Part shown: positions 52,630 to 61,828 of the stretch, in pieces | Layout: every line of letters begins with the position of its first letter | Numbering within the stretch: the first letter of the stretch is position 1 | Assembly: GCF_000737765.1 (NCBI RefSeq) | Contig: NZ_JPRI01000001.1 | Location: forward strand, 1,054,001-1,118,000 | Source of the DNA: Chryseobacterium vrystaatense | GTDB taxonomy: Bacteria > Bacteroidota > Bacteroidia > Flavobacteriales > Weeksellaceae | Direction: 5' to 3' | Length of the DNA: 64,000 nucleotides | Translations under genes and position numbers: made by a program | The notes under the pieces: generated by a model | Seen by the model: the letters and a program-made list of their open reading frames with translations, nothing else | Databases searched by the model: none | Told to the model about the DNA's origin: nothing

Positions 52630-54165
52630 TTGAAAAAAGAATACGACATACTTGTGATCGGCAGTGGATTGGGAGGTCTTGTTTCGGCTCTAATTTTAGC
52701 GAAAGAAGGTCTGAAAGTCTGTGTCCTGGAAAAAAATAATCAGTATGGCGGAAACCTGCAGACTTTTTCAAGGGACAAACTGATCTTTGATACAGGAGTC
52801 CATTATCTGGGAGGACTTTCCCAAGGACAGAATCTTCACCGTTTTTTCTCCTATCTTGAAATTATGGATGAGCTGGAACTCCAGCAAATGAATGAGGACG
52901 GATACGACAGGATTTCTTTTGGAGATGAAGGTGTAGAATATCCTCATGCTCAGGGCTATGATAACTTTGTTGAACAGCTCGTTGCCTATTTCCCCGAGGA
53001 AAAACAAAATTTAGAAAGCTACTGCGAAGAGATCCAGTACGTCTGTGCACAGTTTCCGAGGTACCAGGTCATCGGGAAAGACAACTATAATGAAGAGATT
53101 CTCCACCTCAATACCAAAAGATTCATAGAATCTGTTACTCAGGATAAAAAATTGCAGGCTGTATTGCTCGGTTCTAATTTTTTATATGGAGGAGATTCGG
53201 AAAATATACCCTTTTATGTGCATGCCCTTACGGTGAATTCCTATATCCAGAGCGCGTACAAATGTGTAAAAGGCGGAAGCCAGATCACAAAACTGTTGAT
53301 CAAAAAGCTACGCCAGTATGGAGCAGAAGTACATAAGCATTCTGAAGTGTCTGAATTTGTTTTTAATGAACATAATGTGCTTTCTTCCGTGAAAACGAAA
53401 ACGGGGAAAGAGTATTCGGCGAAGAAGTTTATTTCCAATATAGAAATACGCTGTGCCATGAAGCTGATCGGGGAAGAAAGGCTGAGGAAATCTTTTTTGA
53501 ACAGAGTATTGAGCTGGGAGCCGGTTTCATCATGTTTCAGTGTATATCTGGTTTTAAAACCGCAGTCTTTTCCCAACTTTAATTATAATATTTATCACTA
53601 TTCATCTGATGAAATGGTTTGGAATGCATTCCGGTACAAGAAAGACCGCTGGCCGGAAACATATATGCTTTCTTCTACACCTTCAAAACATCATCCCGAG
53701 TTTGCAGAAAGTCTTACCGCGATATCCTATATGGATTTTGATGAGGTTAAATCGTGGGAAAAAACGGTAAATACCGTTGCTGAAGAATATGAAAGAGGGA
53801 TGAAATACGAAGAGTTTAAGCTGGAAAAGGCAGAAAAAATGATCACTGCTTTAGAAAAGAGGATACCTAACCTCAGACATTTTATCAAAAGTATTTATAC
53901 TTCATCACCGCTTTCTTACAGGGATTATATCGGCAGTTTTGAAGGAAATATGTACGGATATATGAAAAATTCTGATAACCCTCTTAAAACAATGGTTTCT
54001 CCACGCACAAAGACCGACAATCTTTTCCTGACAGGACAGTCTGTGAATATGCATGGAATTCTTGGGGTAACCATCGGAGCATTCAACACCTGTGCTGAAA
54101 TCCTGGGAAAAGACCTTATTGATAAGCGGCTGAAACAAATGACCAATAAGAATGAAAAAAAATAA
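52630..54165 (+). CDS. CrtI/phytoene-desaturase-like FAD oxidoreductase, pigment cluster
   Basis: A 511-residue FAD enzyme of the carotenoid desaturase/isomerase family. The N-terminal dinucleotide site is DILVIGSGLGGLVSALILAK followed by VLEKNNQYGGNLQTF, and the C-terminal FAD contact is TDNLFLTGQSVNMHGILGVT. In a flexirubin cluster it may oxidise or isomerise the polyene, or act on the resorcinol part. That is inference. The start is TTG at 52630: the frame has a TAG at 52546-52548 and no ATG or GTG between. It overlaps the next gene by 14 bases. Confidence 0.87.
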   Translation: MKKEYDILVIGSGLGGLVSALILAKEGLKVCVLEKNNQYGGNLQTFSRDKLIFDTGVHYLGGLSQGQNLHRFFSYLEIMDELELQQMNEDGYDRISFGDEGVEYPHAQGYDNFVEQLVAYFPEEKQNLESYCEEIQYVCAQFPRYQVIGKDNYNEEILHLNTKRFIESVTQDKKLQAVLLGSNFLYGGDSENIPFYVHALTVNSYIQSAYKCVKGGSQITKLLIKKLRQYGAEVHKHSEVSEFVFNEHNVLSSVKTKTGKEYSAKKFISNIEIRCAMKLIGEERLRKSFLNRVLSWEPVSSCFSVYLVLKPQSFPNFNYNIYHYSSDEMVWNAFRYKKDRWPETYMLSSTPSKHHPEFAESLTAISYMDFDEVKSWEKTVNTVAEEYERGMKYEEFKLEKAEKMITALEKRIPNLRHFIKSIYTSSPLSYRDYIGSFEGNMYGYMKNSDNPLKTMVSPRTKTDNLFLTGQSVNMHGILGVTIGAFNTCAEILGKDLIDKRLKQMTNKNEKK

Positions 54166-55834
54166 CAGGCTCGCTGCGGCATTATGGGGAATTCAGTTGT
54201 TCCTTATTCTCTTCCTTGTTTCGTGTGGTGTTTCAAAATCTGTTCATCATATTCCCGATATCAGTCAGTATAGTCTGGAAACTCCTCAGGTAAATAAGAT
54301 CAACGATTCTACATTCAGCTATAAACAGAATTATTTAACCAAAAATAAACAGCAGCTTTGGGAGCTTTACATCAAAGGAAACCCTTTACAGCTTGGATAT
54401 AATAACGGAGCTTTGACGCAAAGTCTGATGCAGAAACAGGAAGAAATTTTCTTTTCAAAAGTGGAAGGTTTTGTTCCTTCGAAATTTAAACAGAAGCTTC
54501 TTCGTGGATTTTTAAAGTGGTACAACCGTAAAATGTATCTGAATGTAAGAGAAGACTATCAGGCAGAACTGTACGGGCTGTCACAGTACTCCTCAGATAA
54601 ATATGATTTTATAGCCCCTAAGTATCTTAGAAACTTATATCTTCACGGAGCACACGACATTGGACACGCTATGCAGGACCTTGCTATGGTTGGCTGTACT
54701 TCACTGGCGGTGTGGAATGAAAATACTGAAGACGGACAGATGCTGATCGGAAGAAATTTTGATTTTTATGTCGGTGATGATTTTGCTAAAAATAAACTTA
54801 TTGAATTTATAGAGCCGGAAGATGGAATTCCATACATGTCTGTAAGCTGGCCGGGAATGACCGGCGTAGTTTCCGGAATGAATAAAGATGGAATTACCGT
54901 GACAATCAATGCCGGGAAATCTAAAATTCCTCTGACTGCGAAAACACCAATCTCTTTGGTGACAAGGGAAATTCTGCAGTATGCTAAAAATATTGACGAT
55001 GCAATTGTGATTGCCAAAAAGAGAAAAGTTTTCGTTTCAGAATCTATTCTTGTAGGAAGTGCCCGGGATAAGAATGCCGTGATCATTGAAGTATCACCTA
55101 AAAATTTTGGAGTATACAGGGTTGAAAATACCGGTAGGGTTTTATGCACCAATCATTTCCAGTCTGAAGCTTATAAAGACGATAAAAGAAATCAAAAACA
55201 TATCATAGAAAGCCATTCCGAATACCGGTACGAAAAGCTCCAGGAGCTTTTGCAGAAAAATAAAAAACTGAATCCTGAAAAGATGGCGGCTATTTTAAGA
55301 GACAAATCAGGTTTAAAAGATCGGAAGATTGGCTACGGAAATGAAAAAGCGATTAATCAGCTGCTGGCTCACCATGCGGTTATATTTTCCCCTGAAAAAA
55401 GACTGGTCTGGGTTTCTTCCAATCCTTATCAGCTGGGAGAATTTGTATGCTATGATCTCAATGAGATTTTTTCCGGTAAAAAAGCAGAAGAAACCTTACA
55501 GGCAAAAACAACATTGAATATTAGCCGTGATCCATTTGTTGATTCTAAGGAATTCGAAAACTATGAGATGTATAAATTGTTGGGCGAGGAAATAAGTGAT
55601 GCCACAGACAGTAAAGACATACTTCTTACAGATGATTTTATACCTTGGTATCAGTCTATGAATCCTGATCTCTGGCTCGTTTATTATGAAGCCGGCAAAT
55701 ACTATTTCAGTAAAAAGGAATTTGAAAAAGCTAAAACAGAGTTTGAAAAAGCTCTGACTAAAGAAATTACCACCGTTCCGGACAGGCAGAATGTAGAAAA
55801 ATACCTGAAAAAAACTTTAAAAAAATTAAAATGA
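54152..55834 (+). CDS. C45-family Ntn-hydrolase/acyltransferase lipoprotein, pigment cluster
   Basis: A 560-residue lipoprotein (lipobox LVSC, Cys25) with an acyl-CoA:6-APA-acyltransferase-like domain. The predicted autoproteolytic nucleophile is Cys182 in MVGCTSLAVW, followed by IGRNFDFYVG and SWPGMTGVVSGMNKDGITVT. The last ~60 residues form a TPR-like helical hairpin (AGKYYFSKKEFEKAKTEFEK). Relatives are regular members of flexirubin clusters, where an ester-forming or ester-cleaving role is plausible. Its start overlaps the CrtI-like gene and its end overlaps the next gene by 4 bases, so the three are translationally coupled. Confidence 0.87.
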   Translation: MKKNNRLAAALWGIQLFLILFLVSCGVSKSVHHIPDISQYSLETPQVNKINDSTFSYKQNYLTKNKQQLWELYIKGNPLQLGYNNGALTQSLMQKQEEIFFSKVEGFVPSKFKQKLLRGFLKWYNRKMYLNVREDYQAELYGLSQYSSDKYDFIAPKYLRNLYLHGAHDIGHAMQDLAMVGCTSLAVWNENTEDGQMLIGRNFDFYVGDDFAKNKLIEFIEPEDGIPYMSVSWPGMTGVVSGMNKDGITVTINAGKSKIPLTAKTPISLVTREILQYAKNIDDAIVIAKKRKVFVSESILVGSARDKNAVIIEVSPKNFGVYRVENTGRVLCTNHFQSEAYKDDKRNQKHIIESHSEYRYEKLQELLQKNKKLNPEKMAAILRDKSGLKDRKIGYGNEKAINQLLAHHAVIFSPEKRLVWVSSNPYQLGEFVCYDLNEIFSGKKAEETLQAKTTLNISRDPFVDSKEFENYEMYKLLGEEISDATDSKDILLTDDFIPWYQSMNPDLWLVYYEAGKYYFSKKEFEKAKTEFEKALTKEITTVPDRQNVEKYLKKTLKKLK

Positions 55835-56196
55835 TCCCAAAACATATAAAATTCCTGTTCTGTATTCCTTTTATCATCATTATAGCTTATACGGCATATC
55901 TTCTTTCCAGATACAGTTCTATTCCGGATATTATCCATATTCCAGGCTATGGTGGGAAAAATGACGGATTTGGAAGTAAATTATTTCTTTTTGTTCCCAT
56001 TGTATTAAATCTCGCTATTTTGGCTTTTATATGGTTAATCATAAGGAAACCGGACAAAATTAAATTTACTTTTGAAGGGAAAGAAGAGGATCAGGAGAAA
56101 ACGTATGCTCAGTACCAGTTGGTTTTGATCATTCTTGCCCTATTTGTAACCTTGATTATGAGTCCGTTATCCTTTTCAGATGTTGTTTTTAAATGA
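55831..56196 (+). CDS. DUF1648-like membrane protein
   Basis: 121 residues with three predicted membrane helices (FLFCIPFIIIIAYTAYLL, LFLFVPIVLNLAILAFIWLI, LVLIILALFVTLIMSPL). The loop after helix 1 (IPDIIHIPGYGGKNDGFGSK) is the DUF1648 signature, a short domain found in SdpI-like and other membrane proteins. It starts within the last codons of the C45 gene (4-base overlap) and ends the rightward operon. Function unknown. Confidence 0.78.
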   Translation: MIPKHIKFLFCIPFIIIIAYTAYLLSRYSSIPDIIHIPGYGGKNDGFGSKLFLFVPIVLNLAILAFIWLIIRKPDKIKFTFEGKEEDQEKTYAQYQLVLIILALFVTLIMSPLSFSDVVFK

Positions 56197-56428
56197 TATC
56201 TTTAACTGAGTCAGTTAAGACGGCTAAGGGAGTCGTATAATTCTCGATTTGACTTAAAATTCTGTGTCAAATAATTAGACTTATTTGATAATTTCATATG
56301 TAAAAGAGCTTTTTTGGTTGATGTGATGTAAATGTTTTTCATGTTTAGGTAAAAATAATGTAACATTTTGTTGTTTTTGCTACTAACTGGTGAATAATCC
56401 AAATCAACATCCAATAAAAAGTATAAAT
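56197..56428. other. Intergenic region before the M36 gene
   Basis: About 230 AT-rich bases. It holds TTTGAC-N12-GTCAAA (56249-56272), a short inverted repeat that could be a binding site. No clear terminator or promoter. Confidence 0.35.
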
Positions 56429-59068
56429 ATGAAAAGAATTCGACTTAGTGTTAAGTTTTTATTACTTTCTTCTTTTTTCGGTTTTAGTCTGTTATCTGCC
56501 CAAAAATATGAGCAGATTATAAAAGATTACGTTAATTCCGAAAAGAAATTTCAAAGGATAAATCCTGAACTGAAAGCATTTAGCATCGTTAACGTTGACC
56601 CTTCGCAAAGTTTAAATGGAGACATTGTAGGAATCCAGCAGACCATTAATGGGGTTCCTGTTTTTGGGAGCTCAGCCAATGTTCTGATCAGAGAAAATAA
56701 AGTATTGAGCTTTGCAGATACTTTTATTCAAACCTACCCGTCTGTTGTAAAAGGTAAACAAACTGCAGGTAAGGAAGGGCTGATAGCAGAAGCCGTAAAG
56801 AAATTTAACGGACGGCCAACGGTTAAAAACAGTGAAGGAAAAGAAGAACCTTTAAAAACCAAGCTGGTTTATTTCGCAAAAGGCGGTGAACTGATCCTGG
56901 GATATCACTTACGTATAGAAGAACAAAGCAGCAGTAATGTGTGGAGCGTGATTATCAGTACTGATAACGGCTCTGTTCTGTATCAGGAAAATACAACGCT
57001 TTCCTGCAGTTTTCATTCTGACTCCTATGAACATTTAGCAGACCCGCATGCTGATGCTCCAATGTATCTTGAATCTTCTGCTGAATTGAAAGATGCAAAA
57101 AACAAAAATTTTGTTTTGGTTCCTGACAATGCTTCTTATAATGTATTTGCATTTCCTGTAGAAGCTCCGACCTTTGGAGCCAGAACACTTCTTGCAAATC
57201 CGTGGGATTTAGTAGCTTCGCCCGAAGGATGGCATTCTGATGGAACTAATAATTATACGATCACAAGAGGAAATAATGCATTTGCTTATACTGATGAGGC
57301 CAATACAAATACCGCGCAGTTTTCTCCTGACGGAGGAGCAACAAGGACTTTTGATTTCCCGCTGGATATTACTCTTTCTCAGCAAAGTTATACATCTGCT
57401 GCAGTGACCAATCTATTTTATACATCAAACAAGATGCATGATGTATTCTATAAATTTGGATTCACAGAGTCGGCAAGAAACTATCAAACGAATAATTTCG
57501 GAAAAGGAGGAGCCGGTGATGATCCTGTTTTGGCAGAATCAAGGGATGGCAGTGGGCTGAATAACGCGAACTTTGCTCCGGGAGCAGACGGAACCAGCGG
57601 AAGGATGCAGATGTTCCTTTTTGTACCCAATGGAGCAAGATATCTTTATTATAATTCCCCTACAAGCTATGTCTCCAGAACTCCTGTAGCGGCAACAGCC
57701 AATTTTGGACCTCAGCTGATCGGAAGCCCTGCGGTAACCGGTGATCTTGCACTTTCCGTACCTGCAGATGCCTGTACAGCAGTTGCTGCCGGAAGCTTAA
57801 CAGGTAAAATTGCTGTTATTACTGCAGCAGGACCTGCAAACTGCGGTTTTGCCCTTAAGACTAAAAACCTTCAGAATGCCGGAGCAATAGGTGTTATCCA
57901 ATATCATCCAAACAGTAACCAGCCTGTAGGTATGGGAGGAACAGATAATACCATCACAATTCCTACGATCATGGTAGGAAAGTCAGAAGGAGAATTCTTA
58001 GTCGGTGAATTAACTAATGGAGTGGCCAGTAACGCTACATTAAGAACTGATGCCGTTTATAAAGACGCAAGTTTAGATAACGGAATTATAGCACACGAAT
58101 ATGGACATGGAATTTCTAACCGTCTTACTGGCACAGGAAGCAGTTGTTTGGCATATTCCACGTCCAATGAGCAAATGGGTGAGGGATGGTCTGATTTCTT
58201 TGCCATGATGGTCACTAACAGACCCGGAGATAATGCATCGGTTCCAAGAGGAATAGGAAGTTTTACTTCTGGAGAGGGTATCAACGGAGCTGGTATAAGA
58301 CCGGCCAGATATTCTCCTGACTTTGCTGTGAATAACTATACCTACGGAAGAACGAATGGAATGAAAGTAAACGGCAGTATATTTGGAATTGCAATTACGG
58401 TACCTGATGTTCACAGTATTGGTTTTATCTGGGCAAGTATGCTATGGGATCTTAACTGGAAATATGTAGATAAATATGGCTATAACAGCAATGTCCTGGC
58501 AGATCCGAACAGTGGAAGTGCGAGAGTTTTACAGCTGGTAATGGATGCCCTGAAATTGCAGCCATGTAACCCGACCTTTGTACAGGGAAGAGATGCTATT
58601 TTAGCAGCAGATCAGGCAAAGACAAACGGTGAAAACAAATGTATGATCTGGAAGGTTTTTGCTAAAAGAGGGCTCGGTGTTAATGCTGCTCCCGGAGGAC
58701 TTAACGGATTGTTTATCGGGGCTAATCAGCCGGCACCTGACTTAAGCGATCAGGTGGAAGATTTCACAATTCCTGCAGAATGTGGTGTTCTGGCAGTAAA
58801 TGAAGCTTCTTCCAATTCAAAAGGTATATCCATCTATCCAAATCCGGTGAAAACTGAATTTACCATAAAGACGCCTTCAGGAATAGATCTTTCAGGAATT
58901 ACTACGGTTTCCATTTATGATTTTACCGGGAAGCTGGTTTCTTCAGAAAAAATCAATCTCAACAAACAGACGACAGTGAATGTAAATACACTGTTGAACG
59001 GAGCCTATATGGTGAAGATCACCGGTAATGCCATTGATTACAGCCAGAAAATAATTGTTTCAAAATAA
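56429..59068 (+). CDS. M36-type (fungalysin-like) metallopeptidase exported by T9SS
   Basis: An 879-residue secreted peptidase. Start at MKRIRLSVKFLLLSSFFGFS (signal peptide), not the upstream ATG at 56390. The FTP-like propeptide is ~30-210. The zinc site HEYGH is at 556-560, with the third ligand Glu585 in GEGWSDFFAMM. A PA (protease-associated) domain is inserted at roughly 420-540 (AAGSLTGKIAVITAAGPANC, NAGAIGVIQYHP). The C-terminal type A sorting domain is ISIYPNPVKTEFTIKTPSG to the last KIIVSK. It would be released outside the cell through type IX secretion and degrade proteins. It lies between the two halves of the pigment cluster but has no obvious role there. Confidence 0.93.
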   Translation: MKRIRLSVKFLLLSSFFGFSLLSAQKYEQIIKDYVNSEKKFQRINPELKAFSIVNVDPSQSLNGDIVGIQQTINGVPVFGSSANVLIRENKVLSFADTFIQTYPSVVKGKQTAGKEGLIAEAVKKFNGRPTVKNSEGKEEPLKTKLVYFAKGGELILGYHLRIEEQSSSNVWSVIISTDNGSVLYQENTTLSCSFHSDSYEHLADPHADAPMYLESSAELKDAKNKNFVLVPDNASYNVFAFPVEAPTFGARTLLANPWDLVASPEGWHSDGTNNYTITRGNNAFAYTDEANTNTAQFSPDGGATRTFDFPLDITLSQQSYTSAAVTNLFYTSNKMHDVFYKFGFTESARNYQTNNFGKGGAGDDPVLAESRDGSGLNNANFAPGADGTSGRMQMFLFVPNGARYLYYNSPTSYVSRTPVAATANFGPQLIGSPAVTGDLALSVPADACTAVAAGSLTGKIAVITAAGPANCGFALKTKNLQNAGAIGVIQYHPNSNQPVGMGGTDNTITIPTIMVGKSEGEFLVGELTNGVASNATLRTDAVYKDASLDNGIIAHEYGHGISNRLTGTGSSCLAYSTSNEQMGEGWSDFFAMMVTNRPGDNASVPRGIGSFTSGEGINGAGIRPARYSPDFAVNNYTYGRTNGMKVNGSIFGIAITVPDVHSIGFIWASMLWDLNWKYVDKYGYNSNVLADPNSGSARVLQLVMDALKLQPCNPTFVQGRDAILAADQAKTNGENKCMIWKVFAKRGLGVNAAPGGLNGLFIGANQPAPDLSDQVEDFTIPAECGVLAVNEASSNSKGISIYPNPVKTEFTIKTPSGIDLSGITTVSIYDFTGKLVSSEKINLNKQTTVNVNTLLNGAYMVKITGNAIDYSQKIIVSK

Positions 59069-59090
59069 AAAGTAGAATTATAATTAGATG

Positions 59091-59123
59091 AAGTCCTGAA
59101 GTTATGCTTCAGGGCTTTTTTGT
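59091..59123 (+). terminator. Intrinsic terminator of the M36 gene
   Basis: AGTCCTGAAG-ttatg-CTTCAGGGCTTTTTTG, with one G-U pair and a T-tract. Confidence 0.82.
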
Positions 59124-59190
59124 TTTAAATGTTAGAAATAATTGTAGGGAATAGTTACTTTAACTTGCTTCCGGAACTTCATTTCTTATC

Positions 59191-60363
59191 CTAATTATTT
59201 TCAGGATTCAGTTTGCTTAGAAAAAGAAAGGTAGCGATTCCGCAAAAAGCAGACATCGAAGTAGCCAGAATAGCACTGCCTATTACGTATTGAAGGAGAT
59301 TATTTTTGATAAGTTCAAAATTGAGTTCACTGCTCAGGATATTGCTGTCGCCGTGTACAAAAGGAGAACCTAAAAATAAACAGGCAGCAATAATAAAAGG
59401 AATAAAAGGAGGAAGACTCACATTAGATGCAACAAATGCTAATACTTTGTTCAGCTTAAAGAGGACCGACAGTGAGATAACGAGAAGCGTGTGAAATCCC
59501 CAGAAAGGAGAAAACCCTATAAACACCCCAAGCGCTACAGAAAAAGCTTTGGTACGGTTACTGCCGTCGCTTTCCAGCACATCTTCCTTTATGAACCTTT
59601 TAAAACTTTTTTTTTTGAAATTATTCACGAAATTTCTCGGAATAATATAAAGCAGAGTGATGGTTACCAAAATAGTATTCAGAATACTGATCCGGGTAAA
59701 GTCTTTGAAAGGTCTGAAGTGAGAAACTCTTTCTGCAGGATCATATAAAACTTTTATCGGAACATTCTTTACCGGAACATGTCTCCACGCCGTTCTTACA
59801 ATGATCTCGATTTCAAATTCAAATTTTGGGGTAAAATATTTCTTTGGAATTTTCAGTAATGGATACAGTCTGTAACCGGATTGGGTATCTTCCAGTTTTA
59901 TCCCCGTCTCGAACCAAAACCAGAAATTGGAAAACCTGTTTCCGAAACTGCTCTTTTTAGGAATTCCGTCCTGTGACATGTTACGGTTTCCAATTAGAAG
60001 GACGTCTTCCTTTTCATGCAGCAGAGCTTCTACAAACACAGGAATGTCATCAGGATAATGCTGTCCGTCCGAATCGATGGTGATCGCATAATGGTATCCG
60101 AGTTCTTTTGCCTTTCTGAATCCTATTTTCAGCCCGTTTCCTTTTCCTTTGTTCTCCAGTAAAGATATAACCGTTATATCGGGATATTGTGCCAGTATGT
60201 GGGCTGTAGAATCCGTAGAACCGTCATTGACCGCAATAATGTTTCCGGTGTAATCCAAAACACCGTCTATCACTCTTTTCAGAGTTTTTTCATTGTTGTA
60301 GGTAGGTATTAAAATACAGATCTTTTGGTAAGCAACTGCATTTCGTACTTCGGACAGGGTCAT
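59191..60363 (-). CDS. GT2 glycosyltransferase fused to DUF2062 membrane domain, pigment cluster
   Basis: A 390-residue fusion. The N-terminal GT-A glycosyltransferase 2 domain (1-230) has ILIPTYNNEKTLKRVIDG, AVNDGSTDST and the metal-binding ITIDSDGQHYPDDI. It is DPM1-like and likely uses a polyprenyl or nucleotide sugar. The C-terminal part (~270-385) is DUF2062 with membrane helices (SVALGVFIGFSPFWGFHTLL). Such fusions are standard parts of aryl-polyene and flexirubin clusters. It is the last gene of the leftward operon. Confidence 0.9.
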   Translation of the reverse strand: MTLSEVRNAVAYQKICILIPTYNNEKTLKRVIDGVLDYTGNIIAVNDGSTDSTAHILAQYPDITVISLLENKGKGNGLKIGFRKAKELGYHYAITIDSDGQHYPDDIPVFVEALLHEKEDVLLIGNRNMSQDGIPKKSSFGNRFSNFWFWFETGIKLEDTQSGYRLYPLLKIPKKYFTPKFEFEIEIIVRTAWRHVPVKNVPIKVLYDPAERVSHFRPFKDFTRISILNTILVTITLLYIIPRNFVNNFKKKSFKRFIKEDVLESDGSNRTKAFSVALGVFIGFSPFWGFHTLLVISLSVLFKLNKVLAFVASNVSLPPFIPFIIAACLFLGSPFVHGDSNILSSELNFELIKNNLLQYVIGSAILATSMSAFCGIATFLFLSKLNPENN

Positions 60364-60367
60364 TGTT

Positions 60368-60844
60368 TTATTTTATAGTGGCTCTTTCTGCTTCTGTAAA
60401 GGATTTGGACTGCATCACAAACTTTTTTACGTAAGTTTTCAGAGATGCGTTCTGCTTGCTGTAATTATTGATAATGAAAGCTTTATCATCTTTAATGCCA
60501 CCACGATATCCTACTATTTTTGGAATGTTTTCCTGAACACTCAATCTGATTACGCGAAGTTCTATATTGTTCGGATTGTTTTTGATAATGCTTTCAAGAC
60601 TTGTTGCACCGGTTTTTACAAGGGCTTTTCTGTTCTTTTTAGCAATCTTAGCTTCCATGATCTGTGCAGCGGCTTTGTAGCCTGTGGTTACGGCATCAGA
60701 ACCGGATTGTTTTTCTGCAAGATTGATGAACGCCTGAGTGTTTTCGTTAGATTGATTGGCTTTTGCATAGCTGTTTCTTAAAGACTCAAGGTCAGTCTGG
60801 AAGAAAAGGATAAAAGCGGTTACAAGAGATAGGAGAAGTTTCAT
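60368..60844 (-). CDS. Exported protein of unknown function, pigment cluster
   Basis: 158 residues with an N-terminal signal-like segment (MKLLLSLVTAFILFFQT) and an all-helical remainder rich in Ala, Lys and Asn (AFINLAEKQSGSDAVTTGYK, NNIELRVIRLSVQENIPKIV). It is tightly packed between dehydratase and glycosyltransferase genes (4 bases on each side), so it is cotranscribed. I recognise it only as a regular companion in flexirubin operons. Confidence 0.75.
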   Translation of the reverse strand: MKLLLSLVTAFILFFQTDLESLRNSYAKANQSNENTQAFINLAEKQSGSDAVTTGYKAAAQIMEAKIAKKNRKALVKTGATSLESIIKNNPNNIELRVIRLSVQENIPKIVGYRGGIKDDKAFIINNYSKQNASLKTYVKKFVMQSKSFTEAERATIK

Positions 60845-60848
60845 GAAA

Positions 60849-61220
60849 TTATTTTTTATAGCTTACAGACATTTTTAATGCAATAGTCTCGCCAAAAGAA
60901 GTGATATTTTTTACTTTAACATCTTCTTCATTTTCAGTAATATCCAGCTGAAGCTTCAGATCAGGTGTTTCAAACGGGTTGATAATCGCCATGAATTTTA
61001 CATTCGAAGCGGTTTTTAAAAATAATTTTGAACCGGTGAATTCTTCCGTAAGTTCTTTTACGATCTGCATCATACAAACTCCCGGCGTCACCGGATTGCC
61101 CGGAAAATGGCCTTTGAAAATATCATGATCTTTATTTAAATGAATATAAGCGGTATAACTTTCGTTTTCTGCTTTTTCATAAGATTCTAAAGTGTAAAAG
61201 TCTGTTAGGATAGTCTGCAT
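60849..61220 (-). CDS. 3-hydroxyacyl-ACP dehydratase (hotdog, FabZ/FabA-like), pigment cluster
   Basis: A 123-residue hotdog dehydratase. The signature HDIFKGHFPGNPVTPGVCMM holds the catalytic His, with the partner acid in the following helix (QIVKELTEEF). It would dehydrate the 3-hydroxyacyl intermediate to form the conjugated polyene. It completes, with KAS, FabG and ACP, a full elongation set in the cluster. Confidence 0.88.
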   Translation of the reverse strand: MQTILTDFYTLESYEKAENESYTAYIHLNKDHDIFKGHFPGNPVTPGVCMMQIVKELTEEFTGSKLFLKTASNVKFMAIINPFETPDLKLQLDITENEEDVKVKNITSFGETIALKMSVSYKK

Positions 61221-61224
61221 AAAA

Positions 61225-61827
61225 TTATTTTTTCATGTTAAATGTATAATAAACGCCCGTTTGAAATGTTACATTCGTATGGTCGCTATTAATGTGTACA
61301 AAGCCTTTTTTGATTCGGGCCTCTACTCCGAAATTCTTCGTAATATCATATCCTGCTCCAAATAAGAAACCTAAATCAGCCTCTGTAGGAGATTCAACGT
61401 TTTTATGATCGGTAAGGAGTTCTAATGTCGGACCGAAATGGATATTAAACTTATCGAAATAAAATTTATTGACTACGGCCGCTCCCACATATGAAACACT
61501 TACAGTTTTAGAAGCTACTGAAGGATCCTGGCTCTCATATTTTGCTCCCTGACGGGTATAATAAATTTCCGGTTGGAGGGCGTAGAATTTCGCAAATCGT
61601 ATATTCGCCTGAAAACCTATATAAAAATCGATTTTCGATTTGATGTCATAGGAATTGCTTCCGTTATGATAATAATTTTGATTATCTACATAATACCAGT
61701 AGTCGTGAGCAGGACCATCGGAAAGATGGGAAATATTAGCACCCACCCGTATTCCCGGATTGAAAGTTACCTGAGCCAAAGACAGACCTGAAATTAGGAC
61801 AATGGCCAAAAGTAGAATTTTTTTCAT
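61225..61827 (-). CDS. PorT-like outer-membrane beta-barrel protein
   Basis: A 200-residue protein with a signal peptide (MKKILLLAIVLISGLSLAQ) and an 8-stranded barrel of the PorT/OMP_b-brl_2 kind: GIRVGANISHLSDGPAHDYW, FYIGFQANIRFAKFYALQPE, FNIHFGPTLELLTDHKNV, and the end VYYTFNMKK. It is probably an outer-membrane component of the pigment operon, perhaps helping place the flexirubin in the outer membrane. The role is inferred from position only. Confidence 0.82.
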   Translation of the reverse strand: MKKILLLAIVLISGLSLAQVTFNPGIRVGANISHLSDGPAHDYWYYVDNQNYYHNGSNSYDIKSKIDFYIGFQANIRFAKFYALQPEIYYTRQGAKYESQDPSVASKTVSVSYVGAAVVNKFYFDKFNIHFGPTLELLTDHKNVESPTEADLGFLFGAGYDITKNFGVEARIKKGFVHINSDHTNVTFQTGVYYTFNMKK

Positions 61828-61828
61828 G

